Below, piece by piece: positions 23,959 to 31,534 of a DNA stretch of 64,000 bases. The position numbers and the translations under genes were made by a program. The notes below the pieces were generated by a model, which was not told where the DNA came from, made no database searches, and was given only the letters and a program-made list of their open reading frames with translations. Location of the stretch: assembly GCA_946811695.1 (NCBI GenBank), contig OX328132.1:52537859-52601858 (forward strand), written 5' to 3'. The first letter of the stretch is position 1; every line of letters begins with the position of its first letter. This DNA is from Gonocerus acuteangulatus (Eukaryota > Arthropoda > Insecta > Hemiptera > Coreidae).

Positions 23959-26520
23959 AACAACGTTCGTTTATTTATTAGCCCGCTTTTCTCCACAATT
24001 TAAGTCCAGTGGCATTTAAAGATGCTTAACAATAAAACGAGTTTGAACATCTAAGATGCAAGCGAAAAGACCAATCAGTTTCAGCTCAAAATATAAAAAT
24101 ATTCTATAATATACTTGTTAAACCCCCCAGGGCCAGCCACGGATTTTATGTAAATCGCAAACATGGATACATGAGTGATAGATGTCATCAGCGGCTAAAG
24201 GGGGGAGAATGAAATTCACAATCTTTTTTGATTAAGATAGAAAAATAAATTGTTTAGGCAAATTAATAGTAATAAGTTCTAATTAATGTATGTTCTTAGT
24301 TAATACTTCCATAGTTATTTCCAGGTGTCTGGTTATAAAAATTGTATTCTACACCCCCTGGCACGGCGGTAAATTAAATACTGAATTAGCCCCCCCCCAG
24401 AAATGTTTGTCTAGAGCCGCCTATGGATGCCACAACGTAAATGTGTTAAATGGGGACTTAAGTTAAAGAGATGTGGGTCCGACTTGCCGGGACTGAGGTA
24501 TTTTTGCGCGTTTACATTTAATCCTTATATCGGAAATTAAGCGCCGTTTTCGCCAACTAAGATGGTCACTATCGAAATTTCGTCGAAAATCGTGGATAAC
24601 TTGCGTTTCTAACTTAAATGGCAGCTTTGACGTAGAACATATTTAATAGTGCCTGAAAAAATCGTGGTTTGGTTTCTTAAAAATTAAATATTCTGGTTTG
24701 GTACTTAAATAAAAAGAGACAAGTCAATAATGTTTGGTAGTTATACATTTTTCGGCTATTTTGAGTGCGTACATTTCTGACAAAAGTCATTGATTTAAGA
24801 ACAATCAAATTTGAGAGGAACAAGTATAAGTTAAATTACTCACCAAAAGTAACTGCAGTATGGCATGAGTATACATTTCATCTTTTTCAATTTTTTTTCG
24901 AAATCTTAGAGTTTGCTCACTGTCTTGAAAATTGAGATCTTTAGGCCAACCACCTTCAGTATGATTCATGCTGCTTTCTGTGTAATCTGCTCGTGTTGTA
25001 TTTATCTTGAAAGAACAAAGTACGATAAAGATATTGGTATCTATTTTCTCGTATATTTTTTAATATGTTTAAAAACGTACTAAAACGTGAATAGTCCATC
25101 TTAATTAAGAAGATATTAGCCCTTGCGTTGACCCCGTGGATAGAACCTGATGGACCTTCTAAGAAGGTTTTATTGAAAGAGGTCCCTACTCCACCAAGAA
25201 TGCTTAGAGAGGTTGGTGACTATTTGAATAAATTAAAATAATGGCCTTAGAAGTAAATGTAATACTTTAATTTACTAATTTATTTTATTTTATTTTTTTT
25301 TTTTTGCTGTGTTGGATAAGGTAACGCATTATGAAATCAACTTTGTGCCACGAACAATCATTACAATCAAATTCCACATACAGGTGCAAGATTTTAAGAT
25401 ATTCTAGGCTATAATACGACTGATCCGTCTTCAGGAGAGTCGGCCAACAAGAGCAAGAGAATGAGGAAAGTTGACGTTGTTCCAGGCATTAATACGAGAG
25501 ATCCACCACCATCAAATTCCACATACAGGTGCAAGAAAATTTGAAGATATTCAGGCAATTATATGAATGATCCGTCCTACAGGTAGCAAGGTAAGGTGAA
25601 AAGTTGAATATTTTCCAGGTATTAATACGCATGATGCCTCCCCAGGAGAATTGGTCTACAGGTAGCAAGATAAGGAGAAAAGTTGAATATGTTCCAGGAA
25701 TTAATACGAATGATTCCCCCCCCCCCCCCGCGAATGATATAGGAAATAATTTCGGGAAGGGCCGTGACCACCAGGGGATTTGGGGGGATATGGAATACCC
25801 CCCCCCCCCAATCCCCTGGGATGGAGGGGGTCCAAGATGGAGGGTAGTCCGGGAAAAGTTTAAATATTTTAGTGTAAAATGGTGAGTTTTGAGGTCATGT
25901 GACACCTAGTAAAGCAGGATAAATGTTGAAGGCTTTTTAAAATGTTAAGGGTTATATGACGCATTTTCACCGATTAAATTAAAATTTTGGGGGCGGGGCT
26001 GCAGTCCCCTCAGCCTCCCCCCCGCTCCCAGAAGAATCGGCCTACAGTTAGAAGATAAGGGAAAAAATTGAAGATGATCCAGGCATTACTACAAAAGAAT
26101 TAACAAAACACAATGTTTATTTTTTTTTAATGCGTCAACTTACCTTCTACGAATATTAGCGCCAGGCTAATACTCGTAGCCTGTTTTTCTAAAACTTTCC
26201 TACGGTGAAGTAGAGCTTTTATTCAGCCAAACCATTGCCAAAGTATCACCTAGATTCAAGCTGGATACGCCCTCTTACCCTAACTAACCTGCCACTATCA
26301 AACAAGCTATTGTTATTGCTAAATTAATGGAGCATACCTCATGCTCAGCCATGTCTTTGCTGATTAAAGTAGACTTTTCAGAATTATCAAAAACTTTAAC
26401 ATTATCCAATAAGTCAGGATCAGGAGGAATATTAACTTGTAGAAAATCCTTGTCTTCGAATTTAAATGGACACCCGAAATCCTTCCTCTGCTTCGTGTAT
26501 GTATATGCTAGTTCGGTCAT
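5301..26520 (-). CDS. DNAI2: Axonemal dynein intermediate chain 2 (DNAI2 family), 3' end missing
   Basis: Eight exons join on the minus strand: 26520-26338, 25005-24844, 18382-18124, 16875-16766, 10367-10224, 9227-9084, 8076-7868 and 5436-5301. They give 1347 nt (449 codons) with every phase consistent and GT-AG borders throughout. The product is the WD40 intermediate chain of the ciliary and flagellar outer dynein arm, which attaches the motor to the doublet microtubule. Recognisable segments are [16 protein letters not shown] at the start, [77 protein letters not shown] and [15 protein letters not shown]. Family members are about 600 residues, so roughly a quarter (last WD repeat and acidic tail) lies left of the window. 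The start at 26520 matches the family N terminus. An in-frame ATG at 26634 would add 38 residues. Confidence 0.95.
5437..5888. other. DNAI2 intron 7, unassigned part
   Basis: AT-rich sequence with no coding or repeat signature that I can name. Confidence 0.5.
5889..7330 (-). mobile_element. I-type LINE fragment: RNase H domain and 3' end
   Basis: The minus strand is open from about 7327 to the TAG at 6372. It encodes an RNase H domain: FTDGSK (first Asp), TAELQAI (Glu), LFSDSPSS (Asp) and WLPGHTNI (His). A C-terminal TVKHLLTEC block follows, as in I/Outcast-type non-LTR retrotransposons. The usual CxxC before that block reads CRQR, so one cysteine is lost. No reverse transcriptase part is present, so the copy is 5'-truncated. 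The distal 3' end (GTCACCTTCGTTGCGAAGC on minus, then A-rich) recurs at 13392. A 55-base A run on the plus strand interrupts the 3' region. It has the same orientation as DNAI2, in its intron 7. Confidence 0.8.
6206..6260 (+). repeat. 55-base poly(A) run
   Basis: Uninterrupted A on the plus strand within the antisense LINE 3' region. It may be the tail of a plus-strand retroposon, or length may be unreliable in assembly. Confidence 0.9.
7331..7392. repeat. Two 22-bp direct repeats, 40-bp spacing
   Basis: AGAATGTTTTGATTATCGG plus ACT occurs at 7331 and again at 7371, just upstream (on minus) of the LINE fragment. Confidence 0.75.
7647..7711. repeat. (CA)n(TA)n microsatellite
   Basis: CA dinucleotides run into TA dinucleotides in DNAI2 intron 7. 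Confidence 0.95.
7799..7850. repeat. (TA)n microsatellite beside DNAI2 exon 7 donor
   Basis: About 26 TA units ending 17 bases from the exon 7 splice donor (7867). Its length variation could affect the donor context. Confidence 0.95.
7868..8076 (-). CDS. DNAI2: DNAI2 exon 7
   Basis: Acceptor TTTCAG|ATTGGTACT and donor ACAAG|GTAAAA. It encodes residues 335-403 with [23 protein letters not shown] and [11 protein letters not shown], the most conserved WD40 block of the family. Confidence 0.95.
8362..8538. repeat. Degenerate ~24-bp minisatellite
   Basis: Seven or so imperfect units of CAGCTGATG(T/G)GAGGTGTTT, each containing a CAGCTG-like palindrome. Confidence 0.65.
8673..8722 (-). repeat. 50-base poly(T) run
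   Basis: Uninterrupted T. On the minus strand this is a poly(A) tract and could be a retroposon tail, but I recognise no element beside it. Confidence 0.9.
9084..9227 (-). CDS. DNAI2: DNAI2 exon 6
   Basis: Acceptor GGCTAG|GTAAAATGG and donor ATG|GTAGGT. It encodes residues 287-334 with [11 protein letters not shown] and [12 protein letters not shown]. The donor sits next to a second GT (GTAG|GTAAGT), but only the inner one keeps the frame into exon 7. Confidence 0.94.
9228..10223. other. DNAI2 intron 5
   Basis: AT-rich and non-coding. At 10131-10203 there are three imperfect copies of CCACTTCTAGGATACTACG. Otherwise I see nothing in it. Confidence 0.6.
10224..10367 (-). CDS. DNAI2: DNAI2 exon 5
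   Basis: Acceptor GATGTAG|GTGGCA and donor CAA|GTATAT. It encodes residues 239-286 with [10 protein letters not shown] and [10 protein letters not shown], one WD repeat. Confidence 0.94.
10446..10467 (+). repeat. 22-base poly(A) run
   Basis: A homopolymer in DNAI2 intron 4. Confidence 0.85.
10704..10945. repeat. 44-bp minisatellite of hairpin units
   Basis: GTGCGGG or its variant starts at 10704, 10748, 10792, 10836, 10880 and 10924. That is an exact 44-base period over five full units plus a partial. Each unit carries the CCCGCA-GCAG-TGCGGG hairpin and the phrase CGTCTTTGTCAGCCC. It is GC-rich in AT-rich surroundings. 44 is not a multiple of three and the overlapping ORF has no recognisable domain, so it is not treated as coding. 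Confidence 0.95.
10946..11747. other. DNAI2 intron 4, unassigned part
   Basis: AT-rich to 11500, then more balanced composition (11540-11747). No coding or repeat signature recognised. Confidence 0.5.
12005..12131 (-). mobile_element. Half copy of the GC-run MITE
   Basis: It matches the end from CTAACCATTCCAAGATCTAG through TATATACGCCCATG. The other terminal repeat is missing. Confidence 0.7.
12177..12377 (+). pseudogene. Short Myb/SANT-like ORF inside TIR transposon
   Basis: 66 codons (the first two may be non-coding). It reads like a helical Myb/SANT-type DNA-binding module: [19 protein letters not shown], then EFS, then [20 protein letters not shown]. The tryptophan and the [10 protein letters not shown] helix fit the Myb/SANT-like pattern found in arthropod transposon-associated proteins. 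The family assignment is by eye only. It lies between the long inverted repeats, so it is probably a remnant of the element's own protein. Confidence 0.4.
12951..13390. other. DNAI2 intron 4, unassigned part
   Basis: AT-rich and non-coding. Nothing recognised. Confidence 0.5.
13392..13446 (-). mobile_element. 3' end of I-type LINE
   Basis: On minus, GGGCGAATCGCCTTCGTTAC then GGTGCTCAC and A-rich tail. It is homologous to the terminus at 5889-5945. A severely 5'-truncated insertion. Confidence 0.6.
13720..13890 (-). mobile_element. Penelope-type end, left arm of inverted pair
   Basis: It pairs with 14420-14680 in inverted orientation. Shared blocks are AGGTCAAAAATT, GTTTGCGAAGACCA and AAGTATCTGTAGTGATT. 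The minus strand contains GCGCGAAACATGTAGGG, which resembles the second half of a hammerhead motif, but the first core segment is corrupted. Confidence 0.55.
13981..14035. repeat. Hairpin (long stem)
   Basis: AATCCAACTC..AAAATTAATAG is followed after TATT by CTATTAATTTT..GAGTTGGATT. This is a stem of more than 20 pairs with small bulges, lying between the two Penelope-type arms. Confidence 0.7.
14281..14356. repeat. Small palindrome
   Basis: GTTAGAAACCATATTATATA and its complement are separated by about 35 bases. Confidence 0.75.
14420..14680 (+). mobile_element. Penelope-type end, right arm of inverted pair
   Basis: Inverted relative of 13720-13890. It carries CCGAAGAG, AAAAGGGTGCGAACATGTA and then GGAAATAAAG, a degraded hammerhead-like arrangement (GAAA has become GAAC). 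An extra hairpin (AAATATAAAACTTAC with its complement, 14516-14560) is inserted in it. Confidence 0.5.
14681..15329. other. DNAI2 intron 4, unassigned part
   Basis: No domain recognised. The minus ORF at 14893-15144 gives no family hint. Confidence 0.4.
15330..16046 (-). pseudogene. Ty3/gypsy-like gag relic, split by a MITE
   Basis: Read on minus, a decayed retrotransposon gag runs from 16046 to about 15330. Segments are [24 protein letters not shown], then (after the MITE at 15642-15887) [13 protein letters not shown], a CNDCNKSC cluster, an MIRDQL phrase in another frame, [20 protein letters not shown] and [13 protein letters not shown]. The order (catenated FxxxxQ, LTDLK, MIRDQ, LLxKxxxTLxEI) is that of the retrotransposon gag capsid-like domain of Metaviridae. 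Frameshifts and stops interrupt it. No protease or RT was found nearby. It lies in DNAI2 intron 4 in the same orientation as the gene. Assignment is by motif order only. Confidence 0.6.
15642..15887 (-). mobile_element. GC-run MITE inside gag relic
   Basis: The ends GGCGTATATA and TATATACACCCATG enclose the usual body (CAAGCTAGAACTTGGAATAG, AACGCTATTAC). It interrupts the gag-like reading frame. Confidence 0.8.
16053..16352 (+). mobile_element. 300-bp hAT MITE with perfect 8-bp target duplication
   Basis: The terminal inverted repeat CAGGGCCGCCACAT (16053-16066) matches ATGTGGCGGCCCTG (16339-16352) exactly. The flanks GTTATAGT at 16045-16052 and 16353-16360 are identical 8-mers. CAGGG ends and 8-bp duplication define hAT. 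Subterminal parts are rich in GGGCCCGGG-type palindromes. Short ORFs inside are artefacts. It sits about 400 bp from exon 4. Confidence 0.95.
16361..16712 (+). mobile_element. tRNA-related SINE (family S3), tandem tRNA-like modules
   Basis: Two B-box-like sites, CGGTTTAAATCC (16400) and GGGTTAAACTCCC (16654), lie about 250 bp apart. The preceding text (GAGTGTATAACGGGAGATTC; AGCGTAAAAGACGAGATTC) is tRNA-like. The intervening sequence is homologous to 28905-29060. The family looks dimeric. Confidence 0.6.
16766..16875 (-). CDS. DNAI2: DNAI2 exon 4
   Basis: Acceptor GGTTCAG|AAAATCC and donor CAG|GTATAC. It encodes residues 202-238, [18 protein letters not shown] to GGLYNGQ. Confidence 0.94.
16876..17499. 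other. DNAI2 intron 3, unassigned part
   Basis: AT-rich and non-coding. Nothing recognised. Confidence 0.5.
17500..17835 (+). repeat. Old family A copy with SINE S1 tail
   Basis: GTGGCCTAGACGTCGAAGCGCC plus an A-rich run resembles the S1 SINE 3' end. It is followed by diverged family A landmarks (TTTCAACTCAATCCATCATTC, TGCTGGTTAACGAATTTG). Confidence 0.5.
18124..18382 (-). CDS. DNAI2: DNAI2 exon 3
   Basis: Acceptor CTTTTCCAG|CCGATGG and donor CACGTTG|GTAAGG. It encodes residues 116-201 plus one base. It contains [45 protein letters not shown] and NNSYIWHV. Confidence 0.95.
18413..18879 (+). mobile_element. Short TIR element 31 bp upstream of exon 3
   Basis: GTGCACCTACATTGGA (18415) and TCCAATGTATGTGCAC (18861-18876) are inverted with one mismatch. 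The element is about 465 bp and contains an A-rich centre (18667-18690). A 19-codon ATG reading frame at 18566 has basic residues ([10 protein letters not shown]), possibly the start of a lost transposase. It lies just upstream of the DNAI2 exon 3 acceptor. Confidence 0.5.
18880..19494. other. DNAI2 intron 2, unassigned part
   Basis: No coding or repeat signature recognised. Confidence 0.5.
19495..19770 (+). repeat. Old, diverged family A copy
   Basis: Weak match to family A landmarks: CTAAACGTAACCAAAATTTG, and TGGTTAATGAACTTGACCTTTCG followed by GATCAAAACG. Confidence 0.45.
20235..20345 (+). repeat. Flank inverted with respect to 23330-23425
   Basis: GTGAAATGGGGTCACATTAA and ATACTGCTAGGATATTTTCA match, inverted, GGTAAAATGGGATCGCATTA and ATACTGCTAGGATATTTTTA on minus at 23330-23425. 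The 3.2-kb interval between them is therefore flanked by inverted repeats. Confidence 0.6.
20389..20475 (+). repeat. ~21-bp minisatellite built on GCGCATGCGC
   Basis: Four to five units of GTGGCGTTCACGCATGCGCA in tandem. Each unit holds the self-complementary core GCATGC within GCGCATGCGC, which equals the consensus of the NRF1 binding site. ORFs across the array on either strand are by-products. Confidence 0.85.
20844..21530 (+). repeat. 142-bp tandem repeat
   Basis: GGGTCCGGAGTAAACCCCCC or a variant begins at 20984, 21126, 21268 and 21408 (periods 142, 142, 140). A diverged unit precedes them from about 20844. Units contain AATGAACCGATTTAG and GAGTTTCGTCGAAATATA. It ends in GTTAACAGACACACATATAT, like the (TA)n junction of other repeats here. 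Confidence 0.9.
21642..21681 (-). ncRNA. Hammerhead ribozyme-like motif (left arm)
   Basis: On minus: GCAC (21681-21678), CTGATGA (21677-21671), stem II GGCAC/GTGTT with loop ATTT, GAAA (21655-21652), loop GGCC, cleavage T-A, then GTGC (21645-21642), which complements GCAC. Stem III is a single A-U pair. Confidence 0.68.
22019..22125. repeat. (TA)n(TG)n microsatellite at palindrome centre
   Basis: TA units followed by TG-rich units. Six small ORFs here are microsatellite artefacts. Confidence 0.95.
22450..22489 (+). ncRNA. Hammerhead ribozyme-like motif (right arm)
   Basis: GCAC (22450-22453), CTGATGA (22454-22460), stem II GGCAC/GTGTT (22462-22466, 22471-22475) with loop ATTT, GAAA (22476-22479), loop GCCC, T-A cleavage site after 22485, then GTGC (22486-22489). 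It differs from the left-arm motif only in the stem III loop. Confidence 0.7.
22543..22620. repeat. (TA)n microsatellite
   Basis: About 30 TA units between the palindrome and a GC-box repeat. Confidence 0.95.
22775..23175 (+). repeat. GCGCATGCGC-box tandem repeat, ~123-bp higher order
   Basis: At 22775-22870 there are four 21-bp units related to 20389-20475. Then a longer unit (CGACTATATGTTATA, CATAGGTTTGTCGGGTGGAC, AAAAGTGTCACAA, TTCGCGCATGCG, CATGTACGAAAA) repeats about 2.4 times with a period near 123 bp. Confidence 0.8.
23221..23270 (-). repeat. 50-base poly(T) run
   Basis: Uninterrupted T in DNAI2 intron 2. Confidence 0.9.
23760..23956 (+). mobile_element. Full-length tRNA-derived SINE (family S1)
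   Basis: A tRNA-like head carries A box TGGTCTAATGG (23771-23781) and B box GGTTCGACTCC (23815-23825), with a CAT triplet in the anticodon position. The body runs to the core GGCGCTAATGACCTAGATG, ending GTGCCGT and a long A tail. RNA polymerase III would transcribe it from the internal boxes. 3'-end fragments lie at 1657, 17500, 45866 and 61085. Confidence 0.88.
23957..24843. other. DNAI2 intron 2, unassigned part
   Basis: It contains C/G runs at 24120-24130 and 24389-24402 around an AT-rich body, possibly another decayed TIR element (CAGGGCCAGCCACGG at 24130). Otherwise nothing recognised. Confidence 0.4.
24844..25005 (-). CDS. DNAI2: DNAI2 exon 2
   Basis: Acceptor CTTTCAAG|ATAAAT and donor CTTTTG|GTGAGT. 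It encodes residues 62-115 with [18 protein letters not shown] and [14 protein letters not shown]. Confidence 0.94.
25330..26100 (+). repeat. ~70-85-bp degenerate tandem repeat, split by a MITE
   Basis: Units built on TTCCAGGCATTAATACGA, GATCCGTC and CTACAGGTAGCAAG recur at about 25400, 25480, 25550, 25612, 25691 and 26065. The last two are separated by the GC-run MITE. Confidence 0.65.
25735..26030 (-). mobile_element. GC-run MITE (diverged)
   Basis: GATATAGGAAATAATTTCGG at one end and GGGGCTGCAGTCCCCTCAGC at the other, as in the other copies. It has long C runs. Overlapping ORFs are artefacts. Confidence 0.65.
26338..26520 (-). CDS. DNAI2: DNAI2 exon 1 (first coding exon)
   Basis: ATG at 26520-26518 and donor CATGAG|GTATGC at 26337. 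It encodes 61 residues beginning [16 protein letters not shown] and ending MAEHE, aligning with the start of DNAI2 proteins. The frame stays open upstream to 26634, but that part is poorly conserved. Confidence 0.92.
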
Positions 26521-26696
26521 TTTTTCACCTAAGGCGAGTTTTTGATTAAGTTTGAGAACGATCCGACTGTGTGTAATATTATTATCTAGAACTGTCCTTG
26601 GTGACCAGTAAACGGCCTTCATAGCAACCGACATTCGGATTTGTTATCAACTTTCCATGTTCATGTATATTAACAACAATCTTATATAAAAAAAAA

Positions 26697-26900
26697 TTGG
26701 GCAATTTTAGAAGAAATTTCAATGAATTTTCTTTCTGCAACTATCGAAAAAATATAGGAATTATCGGACGCCGAATATACCGCTTCATTTCGTCCCTATC
26801 ATTAAAAAAAGTCTATGATTTTTATATTCCAAACCCAGATCTTTTATGCAAACTATGCAATAACCACACTAATAATTAACTTTAAACGCAATAAACATAT
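26697..26900 (+). pseudogene. LINE C-terminal relic
   Basis: A 60-codon frame ends NPDLLCKLCNN, matching NPRLLCTFCNN in the LINE at 46704. This is the zinc-knuckle region downstream of a non-LTR reverse transcriptase. Confidence 0.5.
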
Positions 26901-28085
26901 TGAAATGGCCTATATATTTGTCCTCGCACATCTCTGCTTCGCTACAAGGAGGTAGAGAGTATTAGGTAAGTTAAGAAATTGCTTTTCATGCAACACCTCA
27001 AGATATAATTAACAATTATAGAAAAACTACTACAATTAAAAGTAACATCTTTATGCGGAACATAAAAAAAAAAAAAAAATAGTAAAAATAAAAACTGAAA
27101 TTTTATAAACAAACAATGAGTCCCTTAAAGAATCAGTAATATTTATGGAAGTAATGGTAGACCTCAAGAGCAACAAAAATGTTCATTCCGACCATGGTCC
27201 GATTCAACAAAGAAAACCACTTTATTATAAAATGTTGTTCATATTATTTTAAATGTATAATTGTTCATTCTAGTTTAAATAAGTGGCGAGTTGAAATGAA
27301 ATGTCAAAAGTGAGACAGTTTACTTTTAAAGTTATAAGCTTTGGGCCGGAATAGCTGTCAGATTCTGATAAATTTTGGAGTGAAGTGTGCAAATTAAATG
27401 ATTGGCACAGAATCACTCTAGCTTCTTCGTAAAATACCGCCATTTGCCTCTTCAAACCTATATGTATACTCAGATGCCTCTTTGTTATTTGCTGATAACC
27501 TGCTGGACATTTTCAAATTATGTTCCCTCAGTTTTATAATTTTCTTGTAACTCCTAGGAAGTTTGTTGATTCTATAAGATAACATGTTAATCAGTGACGA
27601 TTTAATAAGGATATGAATGTATGTTGAGGTATGCTTACTGTATTTTTAACAATATCATCAACCTTTTAAACTGAAATAATCTCTATTTTCTTAGAGGAAT
27701 TTAAGATCACAGCACAAAAAACCTTAAGGTATGCTCCATTTTGTGTACATAATATGAGGTTACTAATGTCTGAAGTCTGTCCTGTCAATTTCAAACTTGT
27801 GTTTGTTCATTTTATTTATTTTTTAATTTTCTTACATTTAAAGAAGAATTGTTTTTCATTTACCAAATAATAATATTTATTTGTATTTGAATATTGTTCT
27901 AACAATTGTAGACGGGGTAAATATATAAATTTTTGAATAGCAAAATAAAAAGTAAAATTAAGTACACTTCTGAAATATAAATTTATCAATTACTATTTGT
28001 TTGGCTAGGCCCTTTAGATGTTGCGATTGTCTCTTTTCTAATCACCTTTTCTAATTAGGTGCAAAAGGCGTTTATATCTCTGATG
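26901..28085. other. Upstream of DNAI2, unassigned
   Basis: AT-rich. I cannot point to promoter elements, and no coding signal was recognised. Confidence 0.45.
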
Positions 28086-28089
28086 TTTC

Positions 28090-28240
28090 AGGTAGTTAAG
28101 AAATGGTATGATAATTGTTGCCGTGTTTTAGCCTAACAGGTTTTAGTGTGTTTCTAAGGTTGGAATACTCAGGACAACGCCACAGTAGATGCTCCAGGTC
28201 TTCTTCCTCCAGTCAACAGTAAGGTACATAATTTGGTAAT
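28090..28240 (-). pseudogene. LINE C-terminal zinc-knuckle relic
   Basis: On minus, EEEDLEHLLWRCPEYSNLRN follows a PYC with a stop between. The H-x4-C-P pattern is typical of non-LTR retrotransposon C termini. Confidence 0.6.
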
Positions 28241-28779
28241 TTCTATTTTGTATCTTTGACGGCAATATGTATATAAATATACATACAGTGTTATTACATG
28301 AATCTGTGTCTACAGAAAGAAAACACAAAAACTGTCTTGAAAACTAAATCCTAGGCGATTTAGTTACATTTGTTTTATCCCTCCTTCTTTGAACTGTATA
28401 TTTTATCTAAATTATTTATTTACTACTAAATAAATACATTAGTTCTTTCGCTTTAAAATGTATGTAATTTGCTTGAACACAACTGGTTATTGAGGCAATG
28501 TCTTCAAATGAGATTGTACAATTATGTTCTCTGCAAGTACTGGCTGCTGCCCTTCAACCAATCAGTCGTGTCATATGGAATACTTAATTGACCACCCCTT
28601 CTGTATTCTGTAAGTAAGTATTTACCATAAAGTCTTTATTGCATATGTGACAAGTTGGTCAAAAGTATTTATTTTAATCCAAAACTGAACTTAAAATAAA
28701 AATAATATAAAAAAAAAACTTCTTACTTTTGTTAGATGTTAATACTTAATCTTCAGCAATAAAAAAGAACTATTTTATC
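28241..28779. other. Unassigned AT-rich stretch
   Basis: Nothing recognised. Confidence 0.4.
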
Positions 28780-29170
28780 AGACAGTGCACTCGATTCTCA
28801 TTTCAGAATCAGGCACAGTAGGAGATTGTGGGTTAAAATCCAGCCCAGATACTTAATGCTTCTAAAAAATAATGACTTGAAAATTAAGTCACTTACGGTG
28901 TACTCCTGTGTGTTATAAAGTGGTTTTATAAATTTAAATCCTAGTAGGGGTACATACTTCCATCATTAAATGGTTAATATAATTACGTCTTCAAATAAAT
29001 ATGATGCTGAGCCATCTACCTGAATCTTTGAAACAATTGGATGAATTAACTTGCCTTGATGTGACATGAAGCACAGTAGTGCAATTGGTAAAGCACTCAA
29101 GTGTAAGACAGAAGGTTCTTGGTTGAAATACCAGCGCAGCGAGTTTAATTTGCTAATAAAATTACGATTT
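28780..29170 (+). mobile_element. tRNA-related SINE (family S3), dimeric
   Basis: Homologous to 16361-16712. B-box-like sites are GGGTTAAAATCC (28829) and TGGTTGAAATACC (29121). The second module has an A-box-like AGTGCAATTGGTAAAGCAC. Confidence 0.6.
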
Positions 29171-31534
29171 AAAAATTTAAAACAGTTATTTAATAAGCGG
29201 AGAATTCATCTTCTTAGGGTCTCTTGAGAAAGATAGATATCTACATTTGTTGTGTATTTTATAAATATTAAATTTATTTTATTCTATAATAAATAGTATT
29301 ACATAATTTCTACAATTACTAGATTTTTTTGGCCAGTTATAATGCCTCTATATATTACCAAAATATTTTTTATTTTTTAAATTTGGCCTACAAACTAGAA
29401 ATCAACAAGCCTATTACGACAATATGTATTTATTCTTAATTGTTGTCTATTATTAATGCAAGCCACATTTATAGTTGTAATTTCACAAATATGTGCATAA
29501 TGCTTTGTCTACTCATTACATGGCATTGGTCATACTTTATAATTAGGAAGTTTCCTTTCTGTTAAAAATTTCAAAATATGATTCTCTCATTTAATTTAAA
29601 ATAAAACTTACTTAGATTAATATAAGCATAAATATGTAGTTAAGGTGACCATCCTACTACAAATCTTGGACATGTTCATTATATTAGTTCTCATTGATTT
29701 TATTTATCTTTTAGCATGAAATTATTTTGTTGATTTAATTTATCTTTTAGCATTAAATTATATTGTTGATTTAATTTAATGAGGATTTTTAAGGATGGAT
29801 GAACAATGTAGAAAAAAGGGTGGTGGGAACTACCTGTTCCTAACCTGAACACCTTTCTGACGGCTGGTGAGTAACATAATAGTATTTTAATGCGAAGTAT
29901 GTAAGATTCTATTGATCAAGAATAATATAATTATTTTATGGAAGTATTTTTCAATTAAGATCATACATTTTGCATAATTTCAACATCTTTCTGTGGAATT
30001 AATATTCAATTGGAACTCTATATAATTCTTTTGAAAATGTTTTTAGGAATCTACAGTTATAAAACTTTGAGTTGATTGATTGAAAATTGAAAACTGTAGT
30101 TGGTTGCTTGCCTTGACTTATAATTTGTTAGCTAGCTACTGGGCGCTTATTTAGTTGTTGAAAAATGAATACAATGTTTTTTGTATACTTACTTAACCGG
30201 GCTGTGTATTTTACAGGATACACATCTCAATTTTTATTTTTAAATGCTTACAGGGGCCTATTTCGAACACTCTTCCAGTCATTTTGTAGAATAAGTAAAG
30301 GGATTTTTAGGGTTATGTGTTAGTGAGTTTACATGTTGCTGACATGTTAGGAAACCTAAAATAACCTACTTCAAGGCCTTATCCCATTCAAAGTGAAAGA
30401 AAGAAAGTAAGTTTAAATTTTTATTTCTGGTATTTATTTAATTTTTTATCGTAATATTCATTATTCTATTCCCCTAATTTGTATCTGTAGTAAAGAAATA
30501 CTATATGTATCTTATGATTTGCATGATAAAAGATATTTTAACCCTATGATATATATAGCCCGTTATAGAAATATATCATTAAAATATATATATAAAATAA
30601 TAATAAAAATAATAAAATATATTATAAGTTTCTATTATTATAGGAATATATTATCATATTATTATTATAAATATATTACAATATTATTAAATAGAATATA
30701 TTATCTGTTTAAATTCAGTAAACATACAGTTTGCTAATATATTCTTTTTTGTTATTCAGTAGGCCAAAAGAAATTGAGGAGACAAAATCAGAGAAATAAG
30801 AGGAAAGCAACTATTCTTCAGGAATCTTAGATGCCAAAGAATTAAAATCAAATTGCCGATAATTTTAATTAACACTTAAACAATTATTATTAATATTTTC
30901 ATTTCAGAGGTTATACCGAAAAAAGTATTCCCTGAAGTTGCAGTCTAACCAGTCATTGATAATTTATTTTTTACCAATTATCAGTTAATTGCATTGACCT
31001 TATTGTGACCCAGTCTAATTTATAACCCACATACCAGGCACCTGTATTATTTTTTCTAAAACAAAAATCTATCAGTCCTAGCCATTTAGATATTAATTTG
31101 GTCAACAGTCGAGAAGAGTTTTAAATATGCAATTAGTATTGTAGGACATAATGGGCATGATGCTGAAGTCAAGGATGCAAGATATAATATAGACCTTTGT
31201 TGTGGTTGCTCATAAATAAATAAAAAATTACCAGTAGAGACTTGCTAGAAAAAGCCCCACGAAAAATTACCTCAGGAGGAAATATGTCTGCTTATATAGT
31301 GTATAAAATATACAATTCAGCTACCAATGCACCAACTCTGATTGTGACGAACAGACTTATATCCCCTTAGAATATAGAATTTGTGATTTGTTTGTCTCAT
31401 ACAATGTTCAGCCATTTGATTTTACAGGGCCTACTTCTAGCCTTTATATAGCTTTTGGAAACACATAATATCCTGAAAAAATTGTAAAAAGGAACTATAA
31501 TAAACATATATATATATATATATGAAATATTGTT
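29171..31534. other. Unassigned AT-rich stretch
   Basis: The longest repeat-poor segment. The ORF at 30519-30737 is AT-driven. A short (TA)n lies at 31507-31522. I see no gene. Confidence 0.5.

Noticed and set aside
26521..26634. 38-residue N-terminal extension of DNAI2
   Set aside because: In frame, but not like family N termini; the ATG at 26520 aligns with the conserved start.
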